40,822 nt of DNA from contig JACFMZ010000009.1 in NCBI GenBank assembly GCA_019455105.1, forward strand, positions 1 through 40,822. The letters run 5' to 3'. Positions 1 to 9,100 of the stretch are shown here, piece by piece (position 1 is the stretch's first letter; every line of letters starts with the position of its first letter). The DNA is from Bacteroidota bacterium (GTDB taxonomy: Bacteria > Bacteroidota > Ignavibacteria > UBA10030 > UBA8401). Below the pieces are notes generated by a model. The model was not told the DNA's origin. It saw only the letters and a program-made list of their open reading frames with translations, and searched no databases. The position numbers were made by a program, and so were the translations under genes.

Positions 1-122
1 AAAGAGCGTTTTAAATATATTGTGTGACATACTCTCTCGCTCCTTGCGGTATAACTAGTTATTATGTCTACTGAGTGGACAATTTCTGCGCTAATGAGTA
101 TATTGTCTACCAGCGTTAATTA

Positions 123-142
123 AATTCTTATTCGTAAGAATT
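123..142. promoter_or_regulatory. 8-bp inverted repeat in the intI leader
   Basis: AATTCTTA and TAAGAATT flank a TTCG tetraloop-like centre, ending 19 bp before the integrase ATG. It could be a repressor operator or a hairpin in the integrase leader. Upstream, TGTCTAC occurs twice in direct orientation (65-71 and 104-110). Both are seen directly; their function is unknown, and I found no LexA-type CTGT-N8-ACAG box. Confidence 0.4.
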
Positions 143-161
143 ACGTTAGAAAGGTAATGCT

Positions 162-1121
162 ATGGCAGAATCAAAGTTGATTGACAATGTTCGCGAATGT
201 ATGCGGCTGAAACATCTCAGCATTCGAACCGAAGAAGCCTACATTTATTGGATACGCGAGTACATCCTCTTTCACCAAAAACGCCACCCGCAATCCCTCA
301 CCGAGCAGGATATCCGTGCATTCCTTTCGTACCTTGCCCGTGTGAAAAATGTATCTTCTTCTACTCAAAATCAAGCACTAAATGCATTAATTTTTTTGTA
401 TGAAAGTGTTTTAAAAATTCCGCTGGCAAAGATTGAAGATGTAGAACGCGCGCATCGCACCAAACGGCTTCCCGTAGTATTTTCTCCCAATGAAGTCCAA
501 AAGATCCTTTCACACTTGCAGGGAACGAACAAGCTCATCGTCTCTCTTCTCTACGGCGCCGGACTCCGTTTATTGGAAGCGCTCCGTCTTCGCATTCACG
601 ATCTCGATTTCGATCAAAAGATAATTACGGTGCGCCGGGGAAAAGGGGACAAAGACAGAGTAACAACACTTCCGGAAACATTGATTGAGCCGTTACAATT
701 GCAGATTCAAAAAGTTATGCTTCAGCATAAAGAAGATTGTGCGAACGGATACGGCGAAGTGTATCTGCCCGATGCGTACGCCGCAAAGAATCCTTCCGCC
801 GCCACACAGCTCGGATGGCAGTATCTTTTTCCATCGTCGAAACTTTCCAAAGATCCGCGCACGGGAAAAATAATGCGTCATCATCTGCACGATACCTACA
901 TTCAGCGCATTGTGAATGAAACAATTCAGAAAGTGGGAATCACAAAAAAAGGATCGTGTCATTCATTCCGTCATTCCTTTGCAACGCACTTGCTTGAAAA
1001 TCATTACGATATCCGCACCGTGCAGGAACTTCTCGGACATTCCGATGTTCGCACCACCATGATCTACACGCACGTACTCAACAACGGCGGCATTTCCGTA
1101 AAATCTCCGTTGGATAGGTAA
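162..1121 (+). CDS. intI: Integron integrase (IntI-family tyrosine recombinase)
   Basis: A 319-aa site-specific recombinase that would join attC cassettes at an attI site. It has an N-terminal SAM-like core-binding domain (about residues 5-95) and a C-terminal catalytic domain. Catalytic residues are visible: R136 in GAGLR, H267-x-x-R270, H293 in LLGH and nucleophile Y302 in IYTH. The family-defining insertion absent from XerC/D is present at about residues 201-250 (LPDAYAAKNP ... WQYLFPS ... DPRTGK ... RHHLHDTYIQR), and the C-terminus HVLNNGG..SVKSPLD is typical of IntI. The start has an AAAGG Shine-Dalgarno 7 nt upstream. The gene looks intact, at the usual length (about 320 aa). Most integrons have attI upstream of a divergent intI, so an array would be expected left of position 1; no attC-like pair is visible downstream. 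Identification as IntI is firm; whether an active array exists cannot be seen. Confidence 0.93.
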   Translation: MAESKLIDNVRECMRLKHLSIRTEEAYIYWIREYILFHQKRHPQSLTEQDIRAFLSYLARVKNVSSSTQNQALNALIFLYESVLKIPLAKIEDVERAHRTKRLPVVFSPNEVQKILSHLQGTNKLIVSLLYGAGLRLLEALRLRIHDLDFDQKIITVRRGKGDKDRVTTLPETLIEPLQLQIQKVMLQHKEDCANGYGEVYLPDAYAAKNPSAATQLGWQYLFPSSKLSKDPRTGKIMRHHLHDTYIQRIVNETIQKVGITKKGSCHSFRHSFATHLLENHYDIRTVQELLGHSDVRTTMIYTHVLNNGGISVKSPLDR

Positions 1122-1127
1122 TCGCAG

Positions 1128-1424
1128 TCATGCTGAGCAATTCATCCGGCGCTTCATCGTGCCAACGGGATGCTCCACCAACTGTTTTTTCTGTCTTGCT
1201 TTCTGCGTATAGTCTTTCATTCGCGCTTGGATTATTTCAATCACCGATTCACCAACCCGCCGATAGATACAACGACCATTGGTGCGGCTTCGTGTGCATA
1301 CAGAACGAAGCAAACACTGCTTGAACGCCGATGCTGCATACACTCGTATCCGTTTACTTCGTTTCAGTGTCTCACACGAAAATGTCAATTGTTCTTTTGC
1401 CGGACACAGACAGTCAGAGATATT
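1128..1424 (-). pseudogene. IS1182-like DDE transposase fragment
   Basis: The minus-strand reading frame resembles the C-terminal part of an IS1182/IS4-type transposase: a DCLCPAKEQLTF start, a C..RSVCTRS cysteine-containing stretch, an IYRRV..SVIE helix, and the QKKQLVEHPVGTMKRRM block that matches the family's RKxLVEHPFGTIKRWM signature. The fragment is missing the N-terminal two thirds, including the first acidic residues of the DDE triad, and stops abruptly after KRRMNCSA, before the family's usual last helices. There is no convincing start codon. It is therefore a relic of an insertion next to the integrase. Family assignment is from motif recall; I could not align it. Confidence 0.65.
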
Positions 1425-1477
1425 GGGAATGAGAGAAAAAAGTAAGTTTGTGTAAAGAGAGAGCCCCCTGCTTTAAA

Positions 1478-1515
1478 ACAATAAAGCCGCACAGCATTCT
1501 GCGCGGCTTTATTGT
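1478..1515 (-). terminator. Rho-independent terminator of the phosphorelay operon
   Basis: A perfect 13-bp stem (ACAATAAAGCCGC / GCGGCTTTATTGT) with a 12-nt loop lies 15 bp past the stop codon of the leftward kinase gene. On the minus strand it is followed by TTTAAAG. It may also stop rightward transcription from the integrase side. Confidence 0.85.
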
Positions 1516-1530
1516 ACAGGCATATTTTTT

Positions 1531-2655
1531 CTACCCGGCGTTTGAAACAGGCATGGCAACGGTAAAAGTTGAACCTTTTCCTTCTTCGCTTACAACGGAG
1601 ATAGTTCCGCCGTGCGCCGTAACAATAAGTTTACATATCGCTAATCCGAGTCCTGTCCCTTTTTCTTTTGTCTTTTCCGAAGAAGAAACCTGGCGGTAAT
1701 GTTCAAACAGATAGGTTAACTCTTCCGGTTTCATCCCCACGCCGTTATCCGTTACCTCAATATGAACATGTTTCCCCGGCGAATCACATTTTGCGCTCAC
1801 CGTTACCGTTCCTCCCTTCGGCGTAAATTTTAACGCATTGCCGAGCAGGTTGGAAATGACCTGTTCAAATTTTTTCGCATCAATATTAATCGGCGGAAGG
1901 TTCGGTTCAATGGATGTTTCTAACTGTATCTGTTTCCGTTTAAACTGCAGCTTTACAAGATGAAGCGAACGGGAAAGAAAATCCTGCACGAACATCGGTT
2001 TTTTCTCCAGTGTAATTTGTCCGGCTTCATACTTTGAAAGGTCAAGCAGCTCATTTACCAGATTAATCATGCCGGAGGTTGAATTCATCATCCGCACTAA
2101 AATATCCTTCGCATCCTGATCTAACGGCTGGTGGTCTTCGGCAACGCCTAAAATATAATCCACTCCGCCGAGAATAACGGTCAGCGGCGTGCGCAGGTCG
2201 TGCACGAGCATTGCCATAAACTGCGAGCGAAGTTTTTGCAGTTCCCGTTCGGTTGCCGTTACTTTATAGATAGAACGGACACGCGCAATCAATTCATCAA
2301 CATCAATCGGCTTGGTGAGATATTCTTCGGCGCCGGCAAGAATTCCCTGGGCAATGCTCTGCGGATCTTTTTTTGCGGCGGTTAAAAAGATAACCGGAAT
2401 TTTTGCCGTGCGCGGATCGGCGCGAAGCCGTTCCATTGTTTGAAAGCCGTCCATTTCAGGCATTTGAATATCCAGCAGAATAATATCCGGCTGTTCGCGC
2501 AGAGCAATTTCCAGACATTCCATTCCGCTGGAAGCGCGGAGCATGTGTATCGGTTTTTTCTTCAGCGCAAATTCCAGCAAATCGAGATTATCTTCTGTGT
2601 CATCAACCACCAGAAGTGTGGGAATTTGTTTTATGTTGGATTCAAAATCTGCCAT
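1531..2655 (-). CDS. Cytosolic receiver-histidine kinase (REC-HisKA-HATPase)
   Basis: A 374-aa hybrid in which the receiver comes first. REC domain, about residues 10-130: acidic pair DD18-19, phosphoacceptor D62 in LLDIQMPEMDG, T of FLTAA, K of LTKP. HisKA domain: H152 in MLVHDLRTPLT. HATPase_c: N-box NLLGNALKFTPKGG (about 269), G1 box DNGVGM (303-308), G2 box GTGLGLAI (333-340). No membrane segment. It is the last gene of a leftward set, 13 bp after the membrane hybrid kinase and before a strong terminator. The architecture suggests that phosphorylation of the receiver controls the attached kinase, probably by the upstream hybrid kinase or receiver; that routing is inference. All key phosphorelay residues are present, so it should be active. 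Confidence 0.93.
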   Translation of the reverse strand: MADFESNIKQIPTLLVVDDTEDNLDLLEFALKKKPIHMLRASSGMECLEIALREQPDIILLDIQMPEMDGFQTMERLRADPRTAKIPVIFLTAAKKDPQSIAQGILAGAEEYLTKPIDVDELIARVRSIYKVTATERELQKLRSQFMAMLVHDLRTPLTVILGGVDYILGVAEDHQPLDQDAKDILVRMMNSTSGMINLVNELLDLSKYEAGQITLEKKPMFVQDFLSRSLHLVKLQFKRKQIQLETSIEPNLPPINIDAKKFEQVISNLLGNALKFTPKGGTVTVSAKCDSPGKHVHIEVTDNGVGMKPEELTYLFEHYRQVSSSEKTKEKGTGLGLAICKLIVTAHGGTISVVSEEGKGSTFTVAMPVSNAG

Positions 2656-2668
2656 GCATACACAATGT

Positions 2669-5626
2669 TTAGTTGGGGGTTAACGAACGTTTAATTAATT
2701 GTGAAAGCGACTCCATGGTATAATCTGCTTTCCGCAAGAAGTTAATGGTCTTGCTTTCAATCTCATCCCGCTGCTCGGTGTTTAATTCCATTCCGGTAAT
2801 GATGATTACGGGAATCATCTGCCATTTCGGGTTTTCTTTTAAATGCCGCATCACTTCAAAGCCGTCCATCACCGGCATTTTCAAATCCAGCAAAATCAGC
2901 GCCGGAATATTTTGCTGCACTTTATCAATAGCTTCTTTTCCGTTCAGCGCATAATCAACGGAGTAGCCGGCATCCTTCAAAAATTTTTGAATTAAGATAC
3001 TATAATCAATTTCATCTTCCACAACAAGAATATAGTTATCGGTAGAAGTAATGGCTTTCTTTACCAGGCGGATAACTACCGAAGCATCCGCCGGCTTCGG
3101 CATATAGTCCACCGCGCCGAGCGAAAATGCCAGCGGTTTATTTTCTACAATAGAATGAATCAGCACGGGAATATCTCTGGTAAACGGATTGGCTTTTAAT
3201 TCGCGCAGAACCTGCCAGCCGTCTTTTTCCGGCATTTGAATATCGAGCGTGATAACATTCGGCTGAAGTTTTTCCGCAAGTTTCAATCCGTCAAATCCGT
3301 TGTTAGCGGAAAACACCGTATATCCTTCCGGCGTAAGATAGTTACGTAAAATTTCTATTACATCCGGCTCATCATCAATACACAACACTTTTGCTCCGGC
3401 ATGCGAAGAGGGTTCAATGGAAGGAGTAATTTCCTGACTCTTCAAAGCGGAAAGCATTTCTACCGGCTGTTTCTGTACGGAAGGGAGATCTGCCGGCGCA
3501 GCGGGAATTACTTTCGGCGGCATCGGTAACGGCGCCGGTGCGGGCGCAGGAATTGCTTTTTCACTTTTTTGTTCCGTTCCCTCCGCTGAAGATTTCGGAA
3601 GCTCCGGCGGTACGGATAAAATAAATGTTGAACCTTTTCCGATTTCGCTTTCTACAACCAAATCGCCTCCGAGCAGGCGCGCCAATCTTCGCGCAATGGG
3701 AAGTCCGAGTCCTGTTCCTTTATATTTTCGGGAGTGGCTTGTATCAATCTGCTGAAATTCTTCAAAAATTTTATCAATATTTTGCGGCTCAATGCCGATT
3801 CCTGAATCTTTTACGGAAATGTACACCAATCCTTTATCCTGCCAGGCGCGCACTTCAATCACTCCTTGATCCGTAAATTTTGACGCGTTGCTGAGCAGGT
3901 TGACGATGATTTGTTTTACTTTCAGCACGTCCGTTCGGAAGAGAGGAAGATTCTGCGCAAGAATATCTTTTAATTCAAGATTCTTCTGCCGGATTAAATG
4001 TTCCGTTGTCATAATAGCGCCGGCAACAACGCTCTCCACCGATTCCGTTTCAATGCTGATGTGCATTCTTCCCGATTCAATTTTTGAGAAGTCGAGAATA
4101 TCATTAATCAGCTGCAGCAGATGCCGTCCGTTCTTTAAAACTTTTTCCAGCGCTTTCCGCTGATCCGAAGTAAGCGGATCGCCGTGTTCGCCTAACAGAA
4201 TAGAAGTAAAACCAATAATGGAATTTAACGGCGTGCGAAGTTCGTGCGACATGTTGGAAAGAAAGTCGGATTTTACGCGATACGCTTTCTCTAATTCCTG
4301 TGTCTTTACGTTTAACTCTGCATGCTTCTGGGAAATTTCGCACGAAAGCTGCTGCGTCTGTTCAAGATTTTGCGCATTGGTAATGGCAACGCCGATCTGC
4401 GGAATAACGCTTTCAATTAATCCTTTCGTTATATCGCCGAAACGGTACGTGGAACCGAAGATAATGACGCCGATTAAATTTTCCTGAAAGATAATCGGGA
4501 AGGCATAAATATATTTCGGAACAATTGCCTGCACGCCGGTTTCAACCGTAAAATTAGCGGTCGACGCTTCATCGATAATTTCAATTGGTTTTTTCAGCCG
4601 CGCACATTCTCCGGGAATCCCTTCGCCGAGTTTATACGTAACGTTCGCCTCTTTTTCGTTCATCATTGCAAATCCGCTGGCTCGGGATAAACGTTCTTCC
4701 TGCTCATTGTAAATATAGAGTGCGCCGATTCCTGCACGAGACTGTTGACAGAGTAGTTCAAGCGATTCCGAAACAACGCCGGTTAATGTTTCATTCTGAT
4801 TTAAAGTCGTCATAATATCGGAATAGGCTTTAATGCGGGAATAATTTTCCTGCAGCATTTCCGCCATGCGGTTGAAGTCGCGCGCCAGCTCGCCGAATTC
4901 ATCGCTGCGGTTCACGTTAATGGAAATAAATTTCGATTCCATAATGCTGCGCGTTCCTTCACGAAGAAGTTCCAGCGGCTTGGTAATATTCCGTGTAAGA
5001 AAAAATCCGAGCGCGACCGCAAAAATAGCAAAAAGAATATTCACTAAAAGAATAAAGCGGGAAACATCCGTGCCTAAGGTGCTGGCATTTTGAATGCGCC
5101 GTTCCTGCGTAGAAAGTAATTTTTGATACACCGATGAAACTAATGAACGGCACGTAGTGAGATAATGTTCGCGAACTTCAAGAGTATCAAGCGCTGCCGA
5201 TTCTATTTCTGCAGAATCGAACGTTGAATTTATTTGCGCAAGGGCAATGCGTTTTTCCGCAACGGCTATCACCCATTCATGAAAAATTGTTTCTACCTGA
5301 TAGATTGTTTGCTGAACAATTGTGTCTTGCGGAATGGCTTTCAGTTCTTCCAGCGATTTTGTAAAATCGTTTAAGCTGGTAAGAAAAATTGCTTTATATT
5401 CCGGCGCTTTAGTTTTTTGATAGAAGTCCAGATACTCCGGAATATCTTCAAGGTTCGTGCGAAGATGTTCTATCTTACCGAGGTATTCAACATCCAAAGC
5501 GGCGTATTGATAATGGCTTTCCATTTGATGAAGAACATTCGTCACCAAAACGGTCATCGCAATAAGGATGACAATTAACAAGCCGAAATTTCCGAGAACT
5601 TTTTGATAGACACGCGAACGGAGCAT
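2669..5626 (-). CDS. Membrane hybrid histidine kinase (4-helix sensor-HAMP-GAF-kinase-REC-REC)
   Basis: A 985-aa inner-membrane kinase. TM1 is at about residues 13-32 and TM2 at about 190-211, bracketing a helical periplasmic sensor of about 155 residues. A HAMP domain (about 211-265), a GAF domain (about 280-418) and a coiled coil lead into HisKA with H461 (MSHELRTPLNS) and HATPase_c (NLLSNASKF, DSGIGI, GTGLGL). A proline/alanine-rich linker (about 690-715) precedes two receivers with phosphoacceptors D795 and D914. The chosen ATG has AGGAAA upstream; the longer open frame would run into the preceding receiver gene and its extra 35 residues look non-coding. It lies between a stand-alone receiver and a REC-kinase, so the three genes probably form one relay. 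The signal sensed is unknown. Confidence 0.93.
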   Translation of the reverse strand: MLRSRVYQKVLGNFGLLIVILIAMTVLVTNVLHQMESHYQYAALDVEYLGKIEHLRTNLEDIPEYLDFYQKTKAPEYKAIFLTSLNDFTKSLEELKAIPQDTIVQQTIYQVETIFHEWVIAVAEKRIALAQINSTFDSAEIESAALDTLEVREHYLTTCRSLVSSVYQKLLSTQERRIQNASTLGTDVSRFILLVNILFAIFAVALGFFLTRNITKPLELLREGTRSIMESKFISINVNRSDEFGELARDFNRMAEMLQENYSRIKAYSDIMTTLNQNETLTGVVSESLELLCQQSRAGIGALYIYNEQEERLSRASGFAMMNEKEANVTYKLGEGIPGECARLKKPIEIIDEASTANFTVETGVQAIVPKYIYAFPIIFQENLIGVIIFGSTYRFGDITKGLIESVIPQIGVAITNAQNLEQTQQLSCEISQKHAELNVKTQELEKAYRVKSDFLSNMSHELRTPLNSIIGFTSILLGEHGDPLTSDQRKALEKVLKNGRHLLQLINDILDFSKIESGRMHISIETESVESVVAGAIMTTEHLIRQKNLELKDILAQNLPLFRTDVLKVKQIIVNLLSNASKFTDQGVIEVRAWQDKGLVYISVKDSGIGIEPQNIDKIFEEFQQIDTSHSRKYKGTGLGLPIARRLARLLGGDLVVESEIGKGSTFILSVPPELPKSSAEGTEQKSEKAIPAPAPAPLPMPPKVIPAAPADLPSVQKQPVEMLSALKSQEITPSIEPSSHAGAKVLCIDDEPDVIEILRNYLTPEGYTVFSANNGFDGLKLAEKLQPNVITLDIQMPEKDGWQVLRELKANPFTRDIPVLIHSIVENKPLAFSLGAVDYMPKPADASVVIRLVKKAITSTDNYILVVEDEIDYSILIQKFLKDAGYSVDYALNGKEAIDKVQQNIPALILLDLKMPVMDGFEVMRHLKENPKWQMIPVIIITGMELNTEQRDEIESKTINFLRKADYTMESLSQLIKRSLTPN

Positions 5627-5655
5627 AATTAGGTTTCCTGCAATATCGTTGCGAA

Positions 5656-6030
5656 TTAAAGATTGGTAAATTTTCGAATAAGTTTCAGCAGCTCTTCCGG
5701 GTCCATCGGTTTGGTATAATGTTCCGCACATCCGATGGAGCGCGTTAGTTCTCTGTCTTCAGAACGCGCCTGCGCGGTAAAGGCAATGATTGGAATTGAG
5801 CGGGTTAACGAATCGCCCTTAATTTTTTTAACGGCTTCATAGCCGTCCATCACCGGCATCTGCATATCCATTAAAATCAAATCCGGAAGTTCTAACTTTG
5901 CAAGCTGTACTGCTTCAGCGCCGTTTTCGGCAACAACCAGCCGGAGATCTAACTTGCTGCGCTCTATCATAAAGATCATTAAATCTCGATTGTCTTCATC
6001 ATCTTCAGCAATAAGCAGGCATTTCGACAT
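5656..6030 (-). CDS. Single-domain response regulator (CheY-like)
   Basis: A 124-aa receiver with no output domain. The start at MSKCLLIAEDDED was chosen because a receiver begins there; the 37 residues upstream in the open frame do not resemble anything. Acidic cluster EDDED, phosphoacceptor D55 in LMDMQMPVMDG, T of AFTA and K of YTKP are all present. It is the first gene of the leftward phosphorelay set, 29 bp before the membrane hybrid kinase. Such proteins usually act as phosphate shuttles or through protein contacts rather than on DNA. No strong Shine-Dalgarno sequence is visible. A weak promoter candidate (TTGCAT, 17 bp, TACCTT) lies in the 86-bp gap behind the preceding terminator. Confidence 0.9.
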   Translation of the reverse strand: MSKCLLIAEDDEDNRDLMIFMIERSKLDLRLVVAENGAEAVQLAKLELPDLILMDMQMPVMDGYEAVKKIKGDSLTRSIPIIAFTAQARSEDRELTRSIGCAEHYTKPMDPEELLKLIRKFTNL

Positions 6031-6116
6031 AGGCTTCAAATATGGAAACGGATATTCATGTTTGCATAAGGTAGAAACTGTTCTCTTGAGATGCAACATT
6101 GTAACCAAAAAGTAAC

Positions 6117-6150
6117 AAAAAAAACGGTGCAGATTTTTCAATCTGCACCG
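6117..6150 (-). terminator. Rho-independent terminator
   Basis: An 11-bp stem (CGGTGCAGATT / AATCTGCACCG, 6125-6150) has a tight 4-nt loop. On the minus strand it is followed by eight T residues. It closes the transcript of the leftward secreted-protein gene ending at 6177 and separates it from the phosphorelay genes. Confidence 0.9.
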
Positions 6151-6176
6151 CCTGAAAATACCTCTTTCTTTTATTG

Positions 6177-9100
6177 CTACTTCAGCAGCATCATTTTTTT
6201 CGTTGAAACAAACGAGCCTGACTGAATTCGGTAAATATAGATACCGGAAGCGACCTGCGAACCGAAGTTATTTTTTCCATCCCAGGTTTTTTCATAAGTA
6301 CCGGCATTGAGTGTTTCGTTTACCAGAGTGCGAACTTCGCGCCCAAGCAAGTCGTAAATTACCAATGTTGTCGGACCCTGCTGTAAGATTGAGTAACGAA
6401 TATTTGTTGTCGGGTTGAACGGATTCGGATAGTTCTGATGCAATGCATATTCTGTCGGCAGTTGCGCGGCTTCTACAACACCGGTCATCGGCTGCAATGC
6501 AATTGTTTTGAACGAGCTTCCCCATTCACTTCCCCACCATGATTTATAGTAGCTGCCTCGCGCGCTGTCCCATTGACTCATACCATACGGCCAAGGAAGA
6601 GTAGAATTAAATTGGAAGCCATCCGGATCAAAGATAACCATTGAAACCGGAACAGCCTTATCTCCATCTGCATAACCGAGTGAGGCGAGTTTAATTTTTA
6701 ATTCAGCGGTAAAACCATTATCAACATTTGTGGTATCATTAACGGTTGATCCGGCTCCCAACACTCCTGCACCGGCACCGGAATTCAACACGCTTTCTTC
6801 ATACCGAATGGTATTTGCCGTTGAATCAATATTTTGATAATACAATTTGTATTCTTTTGTTTCGCCGGTTTTGTTCTTAATTTGAACAAAAATTCCGTCG
6901 GCTTCCCAATCGAATTTACAAATTGATTTATCGGGTGATTGAATGCCAATGTATAAATCACTGCCGTATTGCAGGAACTTCACTTTGGTATAGCTGGTAT
7001 CTTTGTACGGAATGTGATAAGTAACGCCGCCGACATCAAACGATGCTTTAATATCAAAGCCGCCGGTTACAGTCTTTTCATTTCCGGATTTTGGTGCATC
7101 AGAGGGTCCGAAAATCAGCGTGCTGGCATTTGCCCATTCCGGTTCATCCAGCTTACCATCGAGTGTTACTTTTGCCGTTATGGTATGAACTGTATCAGGA
7201 TTGTCAAACGGAACAGAACCGGAGATCATTGTTCTTGCCGGCATTGCATACGGTGAACCTTCATTGTACTGTCCGTTAAATCCTACATATCCTTCTCCGG
7301 CGTTTTTAATTTTCAGCGTAAAGGTAAACAACGCACCGGAATCTTTTAGCGCTGTCGAACCGGAAGCTGCCACTCGCAGCATTGCGCCGTTAATCTGGTT
7401 CACGGCGAAGGTAAAGCCCGAGCTGATTGTTCCGTTATTTGTTGCGCTGACATATTGCAATTTCGTCGAATCGAACATGATATTAAATTGATACGAAGAA
7501 ATATTAAACGTATCAACTTTCATTCCTGTTACTGCAGAAAGAGTAACTTCCGCACCAACATCTCCGCTGCCGGTAGTTATAGACATCGGAACTTCAGGAA
7601 TAATATCATCAACTTGTCGCATAATTATTTGATAGCCGGAAGTAAACGGTGAAGAGTTATCAAATTGACCGGCAACACCAACGACGGTGAACGGCTGTGT
7701 AAGGGGCGGAACACCGTTTGCCGAGCTTAACGCCGGAACACGGAGCGTTAAAGAATCAGTACCGTTATCGGTAATAGTAATATTTGTTCCCGGTGCACCG
7801 GCATTGGGCCATTTTAATGAACCCGGTGTTAAGCGTGCATTGTGAATCATAATAACGGAGTTTTCTAATTTTTCTCCGAGTTTGTCAAACGATAAATCTG
7901 CAATGGTAACTTCTTTGGGCTTCGGTTCTACACCTGGTCCGTCATCAATTACTTCTATATGTAATCCGGTACCCGGAATTGCAATTTGAATTTTACCGTT
8001 ATATTGATCTACTTTACCGGCGGCATAATAGACATTTCCGCGTTTCATTCGCCATGGCGGAGCAACGCCGCTGACGGCAAATTCCACAATATCCACAGCA
8101 CCGGAATCATCTTGAATTATCACATCGTGACGGCTGGTCGGAATGGCAATTAAGCTGTCTTCCTGTACACAAACGCCTTTAAAGCGCGCCGCAAATCCTT
8201 TATAAAGCATTACACCGTTTTCATCAATAGCGCGAACAGTAGAAAGAGCCATTGGGGTTACGCCGGCAAAATATTTTTCGGTTGCCGTTACAACGCGCGC
8301 ACCGCGGTCATCAGCAACGGTAACGTAATACTCAATACGGTTTCCGTTCAAATTATTCGCCGCGGCAAGTATTCCACGATAGGTACCGTTGGTTGAGTCA
8401 CCGGAAACGAGCGACATAACAACCTTACCATTGACTGTACCGTTAATAGTATAAGAAATCCATACGCTGTCTTTCGGTATATATCCGTCATCCCGCACAT
8501 CTATATAAACCGTATCAGGCTGGTTGTTAAACGGAACATATTGTGTTCTTCGGAAATTAGCAGCCAGAGGATTTAAGTTCTGAAGAAGAACATTTCCTGT
8601 TTTCCAGGCGCCGAATGCGTTATTATCCGCAAGCATATAAATGATAAACGTGCTGTCTGCATCGTTATATTGTAAATCAATATCAGAGCCGATTCCCGTT
8701 GCACCAGTTGTTCCTAAAATCGGTGTTTCACCAACTCTTACCGCATTAGCGAAACCGTACGTAACGTTTAACAATACTCCTTTTCTGTTATGACCAGCGG
8801 TAATTGCGCTTTCAGCAAGAGCTACCCACTTTCTTCCGGCGGCTTCACGATACGCAATATCTACAGAAAGCGGCGCCGTCTTCGTCGGCACAGACTCAAC
8901 AATTCCTCCGGTAGTATTATATAAACGAAGCGCGGCGGCACCCTGCTGAGCTGCCAGGAAATTTCCGCCGGGAGTAATCTGAGCTATTCCCACAGCTGCT
9001 TGGTTTCCGGTTACTTTTCTATATCCGGTGTTGTGAAAATTAATACCATCAGTTGTTGTGAAGACCATTACGGAATCCGTTGCGGCATTATTTCCGCCGA

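Noticed and set aside
1-161. attC or attI core site next to the integrase
   Set aside because: The AACTAGTT palindrome and GTTAGAA were examined, but neither fits a GTTRRRY core with a matching partner.
5627-5731. N-terminal extension of the membrane hybrid kinase
   Set aside because: The extra 35 residues overlap the preceding receiver gene, while the internal ATG has AGGAAA upstream and directly precedes the first membrane helix.
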